From an uncultured Bacteroidota bacterium (GTDB lineage Bacteria; Bacteroidota; Rhodothermia; Balneolales; Balneolaceae), in NCBI GenBank assembly GCA_913057895.1, contig CAJXOH010000003.1, positions 25,899 through 89,898 on the forward strand: DNA of 64,000 nt. Direction: 5' to 3'. The notes beneath the pieces were generated by a model. That model saw nothing but the letters and a program-made list of their open reading frames with translations. It was not told the DNA's origin and made no database searches. Made by a program: the position numbers and the translations under genes. This document shows positions 16,395 to 26,148 of this stretch, in pieces. Position 1 is the stretch's first letter. Each line of letters opens with the position of its first letter.

Positions 16395-17138
16395 ATGCGA
16401 TTCACCCTCTTCCACGAATTCGGTTTATATGGTACGCTTCTCTATCAGGCGATGCGTTCCAGTCTTGAATCGACCCCTTATCGGATGAACCTTTTTCAAG
16501 AGTTTGTGAAGATTGGGTATGAGTCCATTCCGATCATCCTATTGACGGGCGTCTTTACGGGGGCAGTAATGACCATCCAAACGGCCTATCAGTTAGGCAA
16601 TGCGTTTATTGCCTCGTCCATCATTGGCTCCATTGTCACGCAATCGTTACTGATCGAATTATCTGCTGTCATCTCTAGTCTGGTTCTTGCTGGTAAAGTA
16701 GGCGCACGAATTGCAACGGAATTGGGTACGATGAGAGTGAGTGAGCAAATTGACGCGCTAGAATCTATGGGGCTTAATTCTGTAAGTTTTTTGGTGGTAC
16801 CCCGCATACTAGCCGGAATGTTGATGTTTCCTGTCCTCTATGTCGTTGCAGCCGCAACGGGCCTCACAGGAGGGCTGCTTACGGGGGTTCTTACCGACAC
16901 CCTACCTGCATTTGAGTTTATGAAAGGGGCTCGCATGTTCTTTTTCCCCTGGGATGTACTATTTGGAATGATTAAATCGATCGTTTTTGGGTTTATCATT
17001 ACCTCCATTTCATGTTACAAAGGGTATTACGCCACTGGTGGTGCTGAGGGTGTTGGGCAAAGTACGACTCAAGCCACAGTATTGAGCTGTATGTACATTT
17101 TGGTCGCTGACTTTGTACTCGCATCTTTATTGCTGTAG
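16395..17138 (+). CDS. mlaE: MlaE-type ABC lipid transporter permease
   Basis: The inner-membrane permease of the Mla/MCE system that moves phospholipids between the inner and outer membranes. The protein is 247 residues with five or so hydrophobic segments and the family stretches TGVFTGAVMTIQTAYQLG, LAGKVGARIATELGTMRVSEQIDALE and SISCYKGYYATGGAEGVGQ. The frame is open to 16308, but ATG at 16395 fits the family N-terminus and clears the divergent porQ. It is the first gene of mlaE-mlaF-mlaD. Confidence 0.93.
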   Translation: MRFTLFHEFGLYGTLLYQAMRSSLESTPYRMNLFQEFVKIGYESIPIILLTGVFTGAVMTIQTAYQLGNAFIASSIIGSIVTQSLLIELSAVISSLVLAGKVGARIATELGTMRVSEQIDALESMGLNSVSFLVVPRILAGMLMFPVLYVVAAATGLTGGLLTGVLTDTLPAFEFMKGARMFFFPWDVLFGMIKSIVFGFIITSISCYKGYYATGGAEGVGQSTTQATVLSCMYILVADFVLASLLL

Positions 17139-17142
17139 GCCT

Positions 17143-17943
17143 ATGAAACCCATGAATCCAACTCTTGACGCAAATTCCCCTGCAGAAACACCTTCTGAGA
17201 AGACACTCATTCAGGTTAGGGGATTATCGAAATCCTTTGGATCTACGGTGGTTTGGAATGATGTAAATCTGGATGTGTATAAGGGTGAAACTCTCGCAGT
17301 GATTGGTCGCTCTGGATGTGGTAAATCTGTACTCTTAAAGCATTTTAATGCGTTATTGACCCCTACATCGGGGGATGTATTGGTGGATGGCGTCAACATT
17401 TTTGAGTTGGATTATGTAGGCCTTCGTCAAATTCGACAGCGTTTTGGCATATTATTTCAAGGGGGTGCCTTGTTTGATTCTATCTCAACCTATGAGAACA
17501 TTGCGTTTCCATTAAGGGTGTTTACTACCCTATCGGATGCAGAGATTCGGGACCGTGTGATGGAAGCACTAGAGAGAGTATCGCTAGCACACGCTGCAGA
17601 GAGGTCTACCGCAGAGTTGTCGGGAGGGATGCGCAAACGGGTAGGGCTTGCACGTGCGATTATTCTGAATCCTGAGGTCTTGATGTACGATGAACCCACC
17701 TCAGGTCTCGATCCACAAACGTCAGATGAAATTAATGACTTGATTGTGGCGTTATCGGAATCATTGAATGTTACAAGCATTGTCATTACTCATGACATGC
17801 ACAGTGTGTTAAAAATTGCGGATCGGGTCGTATTTCTTCACGATCAAGCCTTACATTGGATGGGTACGGTCGAGCAATTGAAACAAAGCAATGATGGACC
17901 ACTTCGGGATTTTGTCCGTGCAAGTGAGTACTCATTGGCGTAA
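17143..17943 (+). CDS. mlaF: MlaF-type ABC transporter ATP-binding protein
   Basis: A cytoplasmic ATPase driving MlaE. Walker A is GRSGCGKSVLLKHF, the Q-loop LFQGGALF, the signature motif LSGGMRKRVGLARAI, Walker B VLMYDEPTSGLDP, and the switch His is in VITHDMHSV. The Mla-specific LSGGMRKRVGLARA and LFQGGALFDS wording separates it from generic ABC ATPases. ATG at 17143 follows the mlaE stop by 4 bases; longer open-frame starts would overlap mlaE. Length is 266 residues with a Pro/Thr-rich extension of about 20 residues. Confidence 0.94.
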   Translation: MKPMNPTLDANSPAETPSEKTLIQVRGLSKSFGSTVVWNDVNLDVYKGETLAVIGRSGCGKSVLLKHFNALLTPTSGDVLVDGVNIFELDYVGLRQIRQRFGILFQGGALFDSISTYENIAFPLRVFTTLSDAEIRDRVMEALERVSLAHAAERSTAELSGGMRKRVGLARAIILNPEVLMYDEPTSGLDPQTSDEINDLIVALSESLNVTSIVITHDMHSVLKIADRVVFLHDQALHWMGTVEQLKQSNDGPLRDFVRASEYSLA

Positions 17944-17978
17944 CGAAATTTCAGGGTTGACCAGACGAGTGATTGATT

Positions 17979-18911
17979 ATGACACTATCAAATGAATTTA
18001 AAATTGGGTTTATCGTCATCCTTGCGGCCTTTGTGACGTGGGTTGGATTTCGAATCATGCAAGATAACCCCCTTTTGAGCCTTGATACCGAGGTTGAGAT
18101 GATTGTGGATCGTGTCGATGGGCTCAATGCTGGAAGTTTGGTCTATCTACGTGGGGTAAAAATCGGGTCAGTTAGAAGTGTTTCACTTACGGAGTCTGAT
18201 TCCATCCGGGTCGTGATGTCTCTGGATAATGGGCGACAGCTTCCACAAGGATCGGTCGGAGTGATCACAGCGACAAGTTTGGTAGATAGCAAGGGGATAC
18301 ATATTCGAGCCGGTTCCTCACCGGACTTGATTCCCTCTGGCGGACGAATCGAAGGAGTCTATGCAATATCAGTGCTAGAATCGGTGACTGCCGAAGACAC
18401 TCAATCCCTCACACAAGGGGCTTCAGGTGCGTTTGAAGGGATTCAAGGGGCGTCACAAGGACTAGCAGGATTGTTAAATGATACGACCCAAGCATCGTTT
18501 CAAGCGAGTATCCAAAATGTTGAACGCTCCACCGAAGAACTTGCTGCAATTCTTGAAGGAAAGAAATCGGACGTCGATGCGACCATTGAATCTGCTCGTT
18601 CGTTGATGGCTCAACTTGACACTTTAGCGACCGATAATCGTGATCAAGTTCAAACCACCATGACTCAGCTTGAAGCGACCTTACAAGAACTTGAGTCAAC
18701 CTCTCAAGAGCTTAACGAAGCTGTCATTACACTTAACTCTATCCTCACAAAGATGGACCAGGGAGAAGGGTCCCTTGGGTTAATGCTCAATGACCCTTCG
18801 CTCTATCAAGAGTTAGATAGCCTTTCTGCCGAGCTCAAAACCCTCACGCGTGGAGTCAATGAAGATCCAAAGCGTTATTTACGACACTTAAGACTGTTTC
18901 GATTGTTCTAG
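17979..18911 (+). CDS. mlaD: MCE-domain lipid-binding protein (MlaD-like)
   Basis: A membrane-anchored MCE protein that, as a hexamer, receives lipids for the MlaEF pump. It has an N-terminal membrane helix (IGFIVILAAFVTWVGFRIM), then the MCE domain (VEMIVDRVDGLNAGSLVYLRGVKIGSV, VGVITATSLVDSKGIHI) to about residue 125. The C-terminal 170 residues are a Gln/Glu/Ser-rich coiled coil (LEATLQELESTSQELNEAV), as in longer MCE proteins that may bridge towards the outer membrane. ATG at 17979 is favoured over a TTG two codons earlier. No MlaB or MlaC homologue is adjacent. Confidence 0.88.
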   Translation: MTLSNEFKIGFIVILAAFVTWVGFRIMQDNPLLSLDTEVEMIVDRVDGLNAGSLVYLRGVKIGSVRSVSLTESDSIRVVMSLDNGRQLPQGSVGVITATSLVDSKGIHIRAGSSPDLIPSGGRIEGVYAISVLESVTAEDTQSLTQGASGAFEGIQGASQGLAGLLNDTTQASFQASIQNVERSTEELAAILEGKKSDVDATIESARSLMAQLDTLATDNRDQVQTTMTQLEATLQELESTSQELNEAVITLNSILTKMDQGEGSLGLMLNDPSLYQELDSLSAELKTLTRGVNEDPKRYLRHLRLFRLF

Positions 18912-18970
18912 CGGACTTGGTATATTCAATGTTCGCTTCAATCATCATTAATGTGTAGAGGAATCGCGCC

Positions 18971-20740
18971 ATGGGCGTAATGGAAAGATTAAGAAATAGT
19001 ACTGGAGCCATTCTTTGGCTTCTGATCATCTCATTTGGTTTGCTATGGGTGCTAGCAGATACGCAAGTATTTGATGCGCTGAGTGCAGGGCCACGCCAAT
19101 TGGGTGAAGTGGACGGGGAGTCCATTACCTTTGAACAGTATAATGCCCGTGTGAGTTTTTTACTGACTCAGCACAATCAGCGGTTTACCACTGAAGTAAC
19201 CCCAGAAATACGCGCTGCCTATGAGCAACAAGCATGGGATGAAATTGTGACTGGATTGGTCTTTCAAAAGAAAATGGAAGAGGTTGGAATCACGGTAACC
19301 GAAGAGGAATTGGTCAATATGATTGTTGGCCCAAATCCAGATGCATTTATTCGTCAGCAATTTGCCGACGACAACGGACAGATTGATCGTGCGGCACTTC
19401 AAGCAGCCATTGATGCGCCAGAGAATAGTCAAGTGTGGATTTCTATAGAGCAACAACTCAAGGAGAAACGACGTCAGCAAAAAGTGACCAATTTCTTGGC
19501 CTCATCGAATAGAACGACAGATGCTGAAGCTCGTCGTCAATTGGCTTTGGATCGTTCGACTGCCGATGTTGAGCTATTGAGAATGCCATATGCTGCGATT
19601 TCTGATGCAGATGCTGAACCCACAGATCGTGAGGTGAAGCAGTGGTATGATGATAACCGCTCCCTATTTGAGCGGGATGAATCCTACGAATTTAGCTATG
19701 TCTCTTTCCCAATCTTTGCCACGGCAGAGGATACAGCCCGAATTTTTGATGAAGTTGCTCTGTTGGCAGAGGAGTTCGCAACGACCGATAATGACTCAAC
19801 ATTCTTGAACAACTTCCAGACAGAAATCCCTTACAGAGGGGTTTGGGTCGACGAGGATGACCTTCGTGAAGACTTTGAGATCGTGAAGGACTTGGCTGTT
19901 GGAGAGGTTTCTGATGTCATCACCATTCGTGGCAACCCATACGTCTTTAAAGTAATCGATCGTCGCGGTGATGAAGTAAAATTTGGCGTCTTAACCTACA
20001 CAGTTGAACCGGATCAGCTTACTACTGTGGTAGACGTTCTTGAAGAGGCGGAAGATTTCCAATTCTTTGCATTAGATAGCGACTTTGACCAAGAAGCTGC
20101 CTCTCGTGGCTATCAAGTCGGTTTTTCGGTTGCAACGCCGAACGCTGCTGTCGTCCCTGGAATTGGGCAATCCATTCAAATTCCTACCATGCTTCAAGGG
20201 ATGAGAGACGGTGAAATTAGTGAGGTTGTTGAGCTTCAAGATCAGTTTATCGTGATGAAACTTGACCGAAAAATTGAAGAAGGATACTTGCCTCTTGAGG
20301 AGGTTCGCCCTCAAGTCGTTTCAAGAGTTCGTTTAGAGAAGAAAAAAGCATTGGCAGCTCAAAGACTTGAGGCAGCGTTTGCCGCGAGCGGATTTGAAAA
20401 TCTAACAGATGATGATGTCATTGAGTTTATTGAGAGTGAAAACGTCCGTTTTTCTTCAGTAGTGTTAGGCTCCGTTGGACGAGAGCCAGCCCTGATTGGT
20501 GCTATTGCAGCAACAGATGAAGGGTCAACGACTCCTGTGCTTGAAGGAGAGTCGGCTGCCTACATTGCTCGTGTGGTTGACAAATCTGTCGCTACGCCAG
20601 AAAGCCTCCCAATCGAAGAAATCGAAGGGTATAAGGAAGTACTGCGTCAAACGCGTGGCAATATCTTTAGCCAAATCCTCTCTGCTGAACTTCAAAACGA
20701 AGCGTCCGTTAAAGACTTCCGAGACGCTGTATTACAATAA
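18971..20740 (+). CDS. ppiD: PpiD/SurA-like membrane-anchored peptidyl-prolyl isomerase
   Basis: A 589-residue periplasmic folding factor. The N-terminus has a membrane anchor (AILWLLIISFGLLWVLADTQVFD) followed by a SurA_N-like domain (GEVDGESITFEQYNARV, WDEIVTGLVFQKKMEEVGI). Two parvulin-like segments follow, around residues 225-335 (YDDNRSLFERDESYEFSYV, VGEVSDVITI) and 395-455 (GMRDGEISEVVELQDQFIVM). The arrangement matches PpiD proteins, which dock on the SecYEG exit and help outer-membrane proteins. Its stop overlaps the ribD ATG (TAATG), so it is coupled to riboflavin genes despite unrelated function. Confidence 0.88.
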   Translation: MGVMERLRNSTGAILWLLIISFGLLWVLADTQVFDALSAGPRQLGEVDGESITFEQYNARVSFLLTQHNQRFTTEVTPEIRAAYEQQAWDEIVTGLVFQKKMEEVGITVTEEELVNMIVGPNPDAFIRQQFADDNGQIDRAALQAAIDAPENSQVWISIEQQLKEKRRQQKVTNFLASSNRTTDAEARRQLALDRSTADVELLRMPYAAISDADAEPTDREVKQWYDDNRSLFERDESYEFSYVSFPIFATAEDTARIFDEVALLAEEFATTDNDSTFLNNFQTEIPYRGVWVDEDDLREDFEIVKDLAVGEVSDVITIRGNPYVFKVIDRRGDEVKFGVLTYTVEPDQLTTVVDVLEEAEDFQFFALDSDFDQEAASRGYQVGFSVATPNAAVVPGIGQSIQIPTMLQGMRDGEISEVVELQDQFIVMKLDRKIEEGYLPLEEVRPQVVSRVRLEKKKALAAQRLEAAFAASGFENLTDDDVIEFIESENVRFSSVVLGSVGREPALIGAIAATDEGSTTPVLEGESAAYIARVVDKSVATPESLPIEEIEGYKEVLRQTRGNIFSQILSAELQNEASVKDFRDAVLQ

Positions 20741-21903
20741 TGTCCACGCCGTCATCCAGTGATCGCTCTGTCGATACCCAATGGATGACGCGAGCCCTTA
20801 GACTTGCAGAGCAGGGGCGTGGGTTTGTGTCACCCAACCCGTTGGTGGGTTGTGTTCTTGTCGATCGTGATGGAGAAGTGATTGGCGAGGGGGCACACCT
20901 ACGTTTTGGAGATGCCCATGCAGAAGCGAATGCGCTTGCCTCTGTTCAAGATTCCGACTCACTTCAAGGTGCCACGGCCTATGTGACCTTAGAACCCTGT
21001 ACGCACCAGGGCAAGACACCACCTTGTGCTCCTGCTCTTGCGGAGTCGGGACTATCAAGGGTGGTCATTGCTCTTCAAGACCCAAATCCCCATGTCTCAG
21101 GAGGAGGAGCTGCCTGGCTAAAAGCCCAGGGAATCGAAGTTGAGATTGGCGTTTGTAAGGGAGAAGCGGAGGAACAAAATCGAGCCTTTCTCCACTGGAT
21201 CGAGACAGGGCTACCCTATGTCCAACTCAAGTGGGCCCAAACCTTGGACGGCTTTAGTGCAGATCATGAAGGGAACTCGCAATGGATTTCTGGCAAAGAA
21301 TCGCGGCGATTGGTTCACCAATGGCGCAGTGAAGTGGATGCGGTGCTTGTGGGGTCCTCTACCGTTCTTGCGGACAACCCACGTTTAACGGTCCGTCATG
21401 TAGAGGGTCGTCAACCTCGTCGTGTCATCCTTGACTCCAAGGGAACACTTCCTCCAACAGCTCAAGTTTTTCAAGATGAGTTTAGTGACAAAACGATTTG
21501 GATTACTGCCCAATCAGCTCAGTCTGGACAGCCCAGTGTTGACCCTATGTTAGAACTTCTAAGCAGTCATCCGTTTAATGGAATCCGTCTTTCGGTGGAG
21601 CAAGATGACCAAGGTCACTGTTCCCTGCGTCATGTTTTGCGCGCTCTTGCTGAGCAAAACATTACCTCGGTGATGGTTGAGGCGGGGCCAACATTGTCGG
21701 CTAGCTTTCTTCGTGAAAACCTTGTGGACCAAATCGATGTATTTACCGCTCCAATCCTATTTGGCAAAGGAATGAAAGCAGTGGATCCCTCCGTTTGGGG
21801 AAAACATGTTGTGGAAGACAATGGAGGCAAGGGTCGATTACCCACCCGTTTTGTCACCACAGAAACGTTCGGGCAGGACACTCTCACAACCTATAGATTC
21901 TAG
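20740..21903 (+). CDS. ribD: Bifunctional riboflavin deaminase-reductase RibD
   Basis: RibD catalyses the deaminase and reductase steps that turn the GTP cyclohydrolase II product into 5-amino-6-ribitylaminouracil phosphate. The N-terminal zinc deaminase domain shows SPNPLVGCVLV, HAEANAL (zinc His and catalytic Glu) and PCTHQGKTPPCAPAL (zinc Cys). The C-terminal reductase domain starts near residue 150 (YVQLKWAQTLDGFSA) and includes VDAVLVGSSTVLADNPRLTVR and VMVEAGPTLSASFL. Length of 387 residues is slightly longer than usual. It is followed one base later by ribE. Confidence 0.95.
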   Translation: MSTPSSSDRSVDTQWMTRALRLAEQGRGFVSPNPLVGCVLVDRDGEVIGEGAHLRFGDAHAEANALASVQDSDSLQGATAYVTLEPCTHQGKTPPCAPALAESGLSRVVIALQDPNPHVSGGGAAWLKAQGIEVEIGVCKGEAEEQNRAFLHWIETGLPYVQLKWAQTLDGFSADHEGNSQWISGKESRRLVHQWRSEVDAVLVGSSTVLADNPRLTVRHVEGRQPRRVILDSKGTLPPTAQVFQDEFSDKTIWITAQSAQSGQPSVDPMLELLSSHPFNGIRLSVEQDDQGHCSLRHVLRALAEQNITSVMVEAGPTLSASFLRENLVDQIDVFTAPILFGKGMKAVDPSVWGKHVVEDNGGKGRLPTRFVTTETFGQDTLTTYRF

Positions 21904-21904
21904 C

Positions 21905-22495
21905 ATGTTTACAGGCATCATTAAAACATTGGGTACCCTTGAAGACCTTCGCGAGTCCAACGGTGTCACTACGTTTCGCATTGCCACCGAATGGGCACCT
22001 GAACTCGAAGTGGATGAATCCATTGCAGTCCAAGGAGTGTGTTTGACGGTTGTTTCACACGATGAAAAGACCTTTGATGTGAATGTTGTGGCAGAGACAC
22101 TCTCCAAAACCACATTGGGGTCATGGGAAAAAGGGCAGTCTCTTAATTTGGAACGATCACTACGACTTGATCAAGGATTGAGTGGCCATTTTGTCCAAGG
22201 TCATGTGGATGGTGTTGGTAAGGTATCCTCCATCGAGATCGATCAGGAAAATCGACATGTCTGGTTTGAGGTATCTCAAGAGATGGTCGACTATGTTGTA
22301 CCAAGAGGTAGTATTACAATCGATGGTGTGAGCTTAACGCTTGCCCGAGTAGAGGGGCCTCGATTCATGATCACCATTATTCCGTACACATGGGATCACA
22401 CCTGTTTTGCCACGCTCAAAGAGGGAGATATGGTGAATATCGAGTTCGATATCATCACCAAGACCGTTGTTCATGTTCAAAAGCGTCTTCCGTAA
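21905..22495 (+). CDS. ribE: Riboflavin synthase alpha subunit
   Basis: This enzyme dismutates two 6,7-dimethyl-8-ribityllumazines to riboflavin plus the pyrimidinedione. It is a 196-residue protein made of two homologous lumazine-binding repeats. The first begins MFTGIIKTLGTLEDL and contains AVQGVCLTVVS. The second contains GHFVQGHVDGVGKV and DGVSLTLARVEG. The open frame extends upstream, but ATG at 21905 gives the family-typical MFTGI start. The 3' end overlaps the convergent lptD gene by 19 bases. Confidence 0.95.
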   Translation: MFTGIIKTLGTLEDLRESNGVTTFRIATEWAPELEVDESIAVQGVCLTVVSHDEKTFDVNVVAETLSKTTLGSWEKGQSLNLERSLRLDQGLSGHFVQGHVDGVGKVSSIEIDQENRHVWFEVSQEMVDYVVPRGSITIDGVSLTLARVEGPRFMITIIPYTWDHTCFATLKEGDMVNIEFDIITKTVVHVQKRLP

Positions 22496-25200
22496 GGGGA
22501 AGAACTCCGCTCTAGATTATTCAAGACTGGAAGCTTTTGGAAGAGATTCTGCAACTGGCCAGCATCGACATTCAAACGGAAGAAGTAATAGGTGAAATCC
22601 CCAAAGGGATTAAACTGCATCGAGAGATTCCAACACTCCATTCTTCGGTTGAGGGAGAATTGAGAAGGTGTGAGTTCCTTTCGAATAAAGTCGTACCCAA
22701 GCTGCGTAGACACATTCCAGCGATCTGACAATTGAAATTGGATGCTTCGTGCATTTAATATGGCTGTTTTTCGGGCAGGAGCATTGTTTTGCCACACCCA
22801 GGAGTAACTGAAACTAAGATTTACAGACCACGGTGCGTTGAGTGGGTATGGCGTGATGGGGTCTAAAATAGGTTCATAAGGATTGAAGTAGCTAAGATCT
22901 GCAGGATTGTAAGGAAGGTACGGAGCTGATTCCACCGTTGCGCCTCTTGCACCTCCTCGAATTCGAGTACTTGCGCTCAGGCGGAATCGTGTTGGCTGCA
23001 AAAGTTTGCCCGTTGAGCGATAGACCCATTCGTTGATGGGTTGACCCGCGTCGTTAACTCCATAAAAACGATAACTCGCAGATGCTTGCAGACTAATATT
23101 TGGAACAGCTCGACTCGTGAGGCGAACAGATAGAGGGGATAAGCGTAAGGAGTCAAGAGCCAAATTGTACGATCCTGTAAAGGAGAGTTGATCAATCAAA
23201 CGTAGGATTTTGGTTTTTTCCTCTCCCGTAGAGTCACGTTTGACCTGCTTTGTCTCGAACGTATTTTGAATACTATATGCAAGTGACCATTGCTTACCAC
23301 TGGCATAGACTGGGTAGATACTATTTTCAAAAATAGAGTAGGTTTGAGGCCCGTTAGGAGTTTCTACGGTTCGTGTCATCCCCCATGCTTCATTCTGGAA
23401 GTCAGGGCTGATTGACATGGATACTGCTGGTTTTAGGGTGTGTCTAAAACCCTCTAATGAGCCGATTTTCCAATCGGCCATCCCATATAGCGTTGTGTTT
23501 AGGGAGAGACTTGCACTCCCTTGATGACCGGCAGCAAACCCAGGCACTTCAGACGTCTCGATGGTTTGCGTTTCCGCATTATAGGATTTACGAACCGTCA
23601 TGGGCACCCACACTTCGGTTAAGTTGACGGATCCATTAAGCTGCAGAAATTGACTAGGCAATAATTGACCAAGAGACAATGATAGGTTTTGTCGCAAACC
23701 CATTTGCCATGGGGTTGTTTCCTTGCCGGTATTCTCACGGTAGGTGACTGGGTCGAACACTGCTTGGGTCCATGAATCAGGAGCATCGATGGACTCCAAG
23801 GGCTGGTAACTAAACCGAGAGTTAAAGGTGTTGGAATAGGTGACTAAGAAACGATCTCTCCACGTCGACTCTCGACCTCCGGTTGTGCGTCCACCTTGCC
23901 CTCCCTCAGGGGCAAAAGGAGCAAAAGAACGAAGCGAAAAAGAGGCACTTGGTCCTGTTAAGCTGGTTGCATTATCCTGAAAGCGTTGAGAAATCGCTAG
24001 ATTTGTATTGAAATTGAACCGATTCTCGGGGTCGCGATATTGATAGGCGAGTCTTGAATTTGAATTGGTGGACGCCCGTTCGTCAATGTTGTACGAATTT
24101 CGCTGAAAGTAATTGGAGCTAGCAAAGTTAATGGCAGCATTCACACTTGAGTACGGAGAGAGCGTTTGTCGGTGTGAAAGAGCGATGCGGCGACTGACAT
24201 TCTCTGCGAATCCTGGATCTGTGGGCTCCATCCCTTGCTCTCTAGAGTACCCGAGCGTGAGACTACTACTAAACTTATCGGTTACGGTCGCTTGCGCTTG
24301 CCCTTGCAAAAAATAGGTGCCGGATGTGTAAAGATCCCCTGAAAGTTGGCCAGTTAGGTACTCGTTAAATACTTGAAACCATCCCACTTGTTGCAGTCCC
24401 AATCCACGTCTCGAGGAATTTTGAACGACAAATGTTGGCTGGAGTAATCCAGACCGGCGAGATTCTGGACTGGCTGGAATGTACCCAAAAGGGATAGGCA
24501 GGGGGTAAGGGATATCCAAGACAAATAACCGAGCATTCGTAAAGAAGATTTCTTCTTGGTCGACCACCTTGAGTCTGTTTGCACGAATGTAATAGGTCAT
24601 GTGGTCTGGAGGACATGTCGAGTATCGTCCATCTTCAATAAAAACGACACTTTCACTGATGTTCTTAATGGCTTCACCTCGCAAGGTGCCTTGTTGAACT
24701 TGAATTTGAGCTGCCTCAAACTTCCCCTTTCCTGTTTCAACATTAAAAAGGATCCGTCGACTTTGTAACTCTTGTTGGTCATTGGGACGGCGCAATAGTG
24801 GAACTGCTTCAGAGGTTGAATCGGCCCCAGGGGTGGCTTCTAACTCATCCTTATGGAGGTATAGCGAAACTTGGCCAGCTGTGAGCAACCCCTTCTCATG
24901 ATTCGCATTGGCTTGACCAAATAAGGTTCCAATACGAGTGGAGTCACTAAGGGTCAAGATCAAGGAATCTCGTGCATCGAAGCTAAGGATTGGCTTGAGA
25001 CCCTCAATGGTACTTCGTTGTTGTCCAAGTTGTGGTGAGGCAGTCCCTCTACTCGCGGCTCCGGATCGAGCGAATTGACCACTTGTGATGTCAGAGGTTG
25101 GTCGCTGAAATTGTTGGGCATGTGCATGGTGGAACTCAAACAGCAACCAAAGCACGGTGAACCCAACCTTACTCCCCCAAAGGAGCCATCTCAATCGCAT
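22477..25200 (-). CDS. lptD: LptD-like LPS transport outer-membrane protein
   Basis: A 907-residue outer-membrane protein of the LptD family found in Bacteroidota, which inserts lipopolysaccharide into the outer leaflet. A signal peptide ends near HAHAQQF. The periplasmic OstA/LptA-like jellyroll occupies roughly residues 80-220 (LTAGQVSLYL, TGKGKFEAAQIQVQQGTLRGEAI). The rest is a large beta-barrel rich in Tyr, Phe, Ser and Asn with short alternating strands (LPYPLPIPFGYIPASPESRRSGLLQPTF-like plug region, then many repeats of S-x-S-x-x-Y). It overlaps the ROK kinase 3' end by 10 bases and is convergent with ribE. The conserved disulfide cysteines of proteobacterial LptD are not evident. Confidence 0.82.
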   Translation of the reverse strand: MRLRWLLWGSKVGFTVLWLLFEFHHAHAQQFQRPTSDITSGQFARSGAASRGTASPQLGQQRSTIEGLKPILSFDARDSLILTLSDSTRIGTLFGQANANHEKGLLTAGQVSLYLHKDELEATPGADSTSEAVPLLRRPNDQQELQSRRILFNVETGKGKFEAAQIQVQQGTLRGEAIKNISESVVFIEDGRYSTCPPDHMTYYIRANRLKVVDQEEIFFTNARLFVLDIPYPLPIPFGYIPASPESRRSGLLQPTFVVQNSSRRGLGLQQVGWFQVFNEYLTGQLSGDLYTSGTYFLQGQAQATVTDKFSSSLTLGYSREQGMEPTDPGFAENVSRRIALSHRQTLSPYSSVNAAINFASSNYFQRNSYNIDERASTNSNSRLAYQYRDPENRFNFNTNLAISQRFQDNATSLTGPSASFSLRSFAPFAPEGGQGGRTTGGRESTWRDRFLVTYSNTFNSRFSYQPLESIDAPDSWTQAVFDPVTYRENTGKETTPWQMGLRQNLSLSLGQLLPSQFLQLNGSVNLTEVWVPMTVRKSYNAETQTIETSEVPGFAAGHQGSASLSLNTTLYGMADWKIGSLEGFRHTLKPAVSMSISPDFQNEAWGMTRTVETPNGPQTYSIFENSIYPVYASGKQWSLAYSIQNTFETKQVKRDSTGEEKTKILRLIDQLSFTGSYNLALDSLRLSPLSVRLTSRAVPNISLQASASYRFYGVNDAGQPINEWVYRSTGKLLQPTRFRLSASTRIRGGARGATVESAPYLPYNPADLSYFNPYEPILDPITPYPLNAPWSVNLSFSYSWVWQNNAPARKTAILNARSIQFQLSDRWNVSTQLGYDFIRKELTPSQFSLNRRMECWNLSMQFNPFGDFTYYFFRLNVDAGQLQNLFQKLPVLNNLERSSSPYGRRF

Positions 25201-26141
25201 GATTCCATCGCTAAGCTCGCAGCACCAAGCATGGCCGCCTCGTTACTTAGCGGTTCATACAAGATGTCAAATCCTTCTCTAAAGGGTGGCATGAGATATT
25301 TACGAGCTGTTTCTCGAGCAGGTTCCAGCAAATAATCCCCTGCACGAGCTACACCACCACTCACAACAATCGTGCGGATATCCAATACATGGATATAGTT
25401 TACAATTGCATACCCAAGTTTCTCCCCTGATTGTTTCAGGATATCAATGGCTAGTACGTTACCTCGTACGGCTTCCTCATACAAAGCCAATGGATCCAAT
25501 CCTTCGAAATCGTTGGGTGCATATTTTTGAAGTCGATTCTCTGGGTGTTGACGTATTAAATCCGCAGCAAATCTGCTCAAGAAACGTTGACCTAGATAGG
25601 CTTCAATTCCCCCACGAGTATCACTATTCGACAAAGGACCATGGTAGTTAATCACAATATGGCCCAGTTCAGCTGCTGATCCATGAGGACCCACGTATAA
25701 ATGCCGATCCATGATGATGCCTCCACCCACACCGGTACCCAGTGTAATCATAATGAAGTCGTCATAACCCAGCCCAACCCCAAACCTAGCACACCCTAGT
25801 GCGGCAAGATTTGCATCATTTCCCATAAAACAGGGGCGATGAACTCGTTCCTGAAGAAGGGCTGGAACAGGTTCCTCTTTCCAACCGGGGAAGTTTGGTG
25901 GATAGCTTACAATATCGCCAGCTCTATTCACCATCCCTGGCACCCCTATACCAACAGCATCCACCTCTTGATCTGTTTTTTGAGACAATTCGTGAACCAA
26001 GGTTGCGACACGATCCAATACATGATCCCTTCCTTGATCTGCTTGAGTTGGTATGCTAAGTTGGTCAAGAATACCTTCGCCCTGTTTTACTAGAGCACCT
26101 TTGATATTTGTTCCGCCTAAATCAATGCCAATAGCTATCAT
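25191..26141 (-). CDS. ROK family sugar kinase lacking the zinc-binding cysteine motif
   Basis: A cytoplasmic ATP-dependent sugar kinase of the ROK family (glucokinase, N-acetylglucosamine or N-acetylmannosamine kinase type). The phosphate-1 motif AIGIDLGGTNIKGAL opens the protein, followed by GIGVPGMV, FMGNDANLAALGCARFG (catalytic Asp in GNDAN) and TLGTGVGGGII. The family zinc motif CxCGxxGCxE is replaced. Here the segment after ELGH reads SNSDTRGGIEAYLG, so all three cysteines are gone while the upstream His remains. The start is ATG at 26141, where family homology begins; the frame is open to 26171 but would overlap ftsB. The sugar substrate cannot be assigned. Confidence 0.88.
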   Translation of the reverse strand: MIAIGIDLGGTNIKGALVKQGEGILDQLSIPTQADQGRDHVLDRVATLVHELSQKTDQEVDAVGIGVPGMVNRAGDIVSYPPNFPGWKEEPVPALLQERVHRPCFMGNDANLAALGCARFGVGLGYDDFIMITLGTGVGGGIIMDRHLYVGPHGSAAELGHIVINYHGPLSNSDTRGGIEAYLGQRFLSRFAADLIRQHPENRLQKYAPNDFEGLDPLALYEEAVRGNVLAIDILKQSGEKLGYAIVNYIHVLDIRTIVVSGGVARAGDYLLEPARETARKYLMPPFREGFDILYEPLSNEAAMLGAASLAMESCD

Positions 26142-26148
26142 ATGACCC

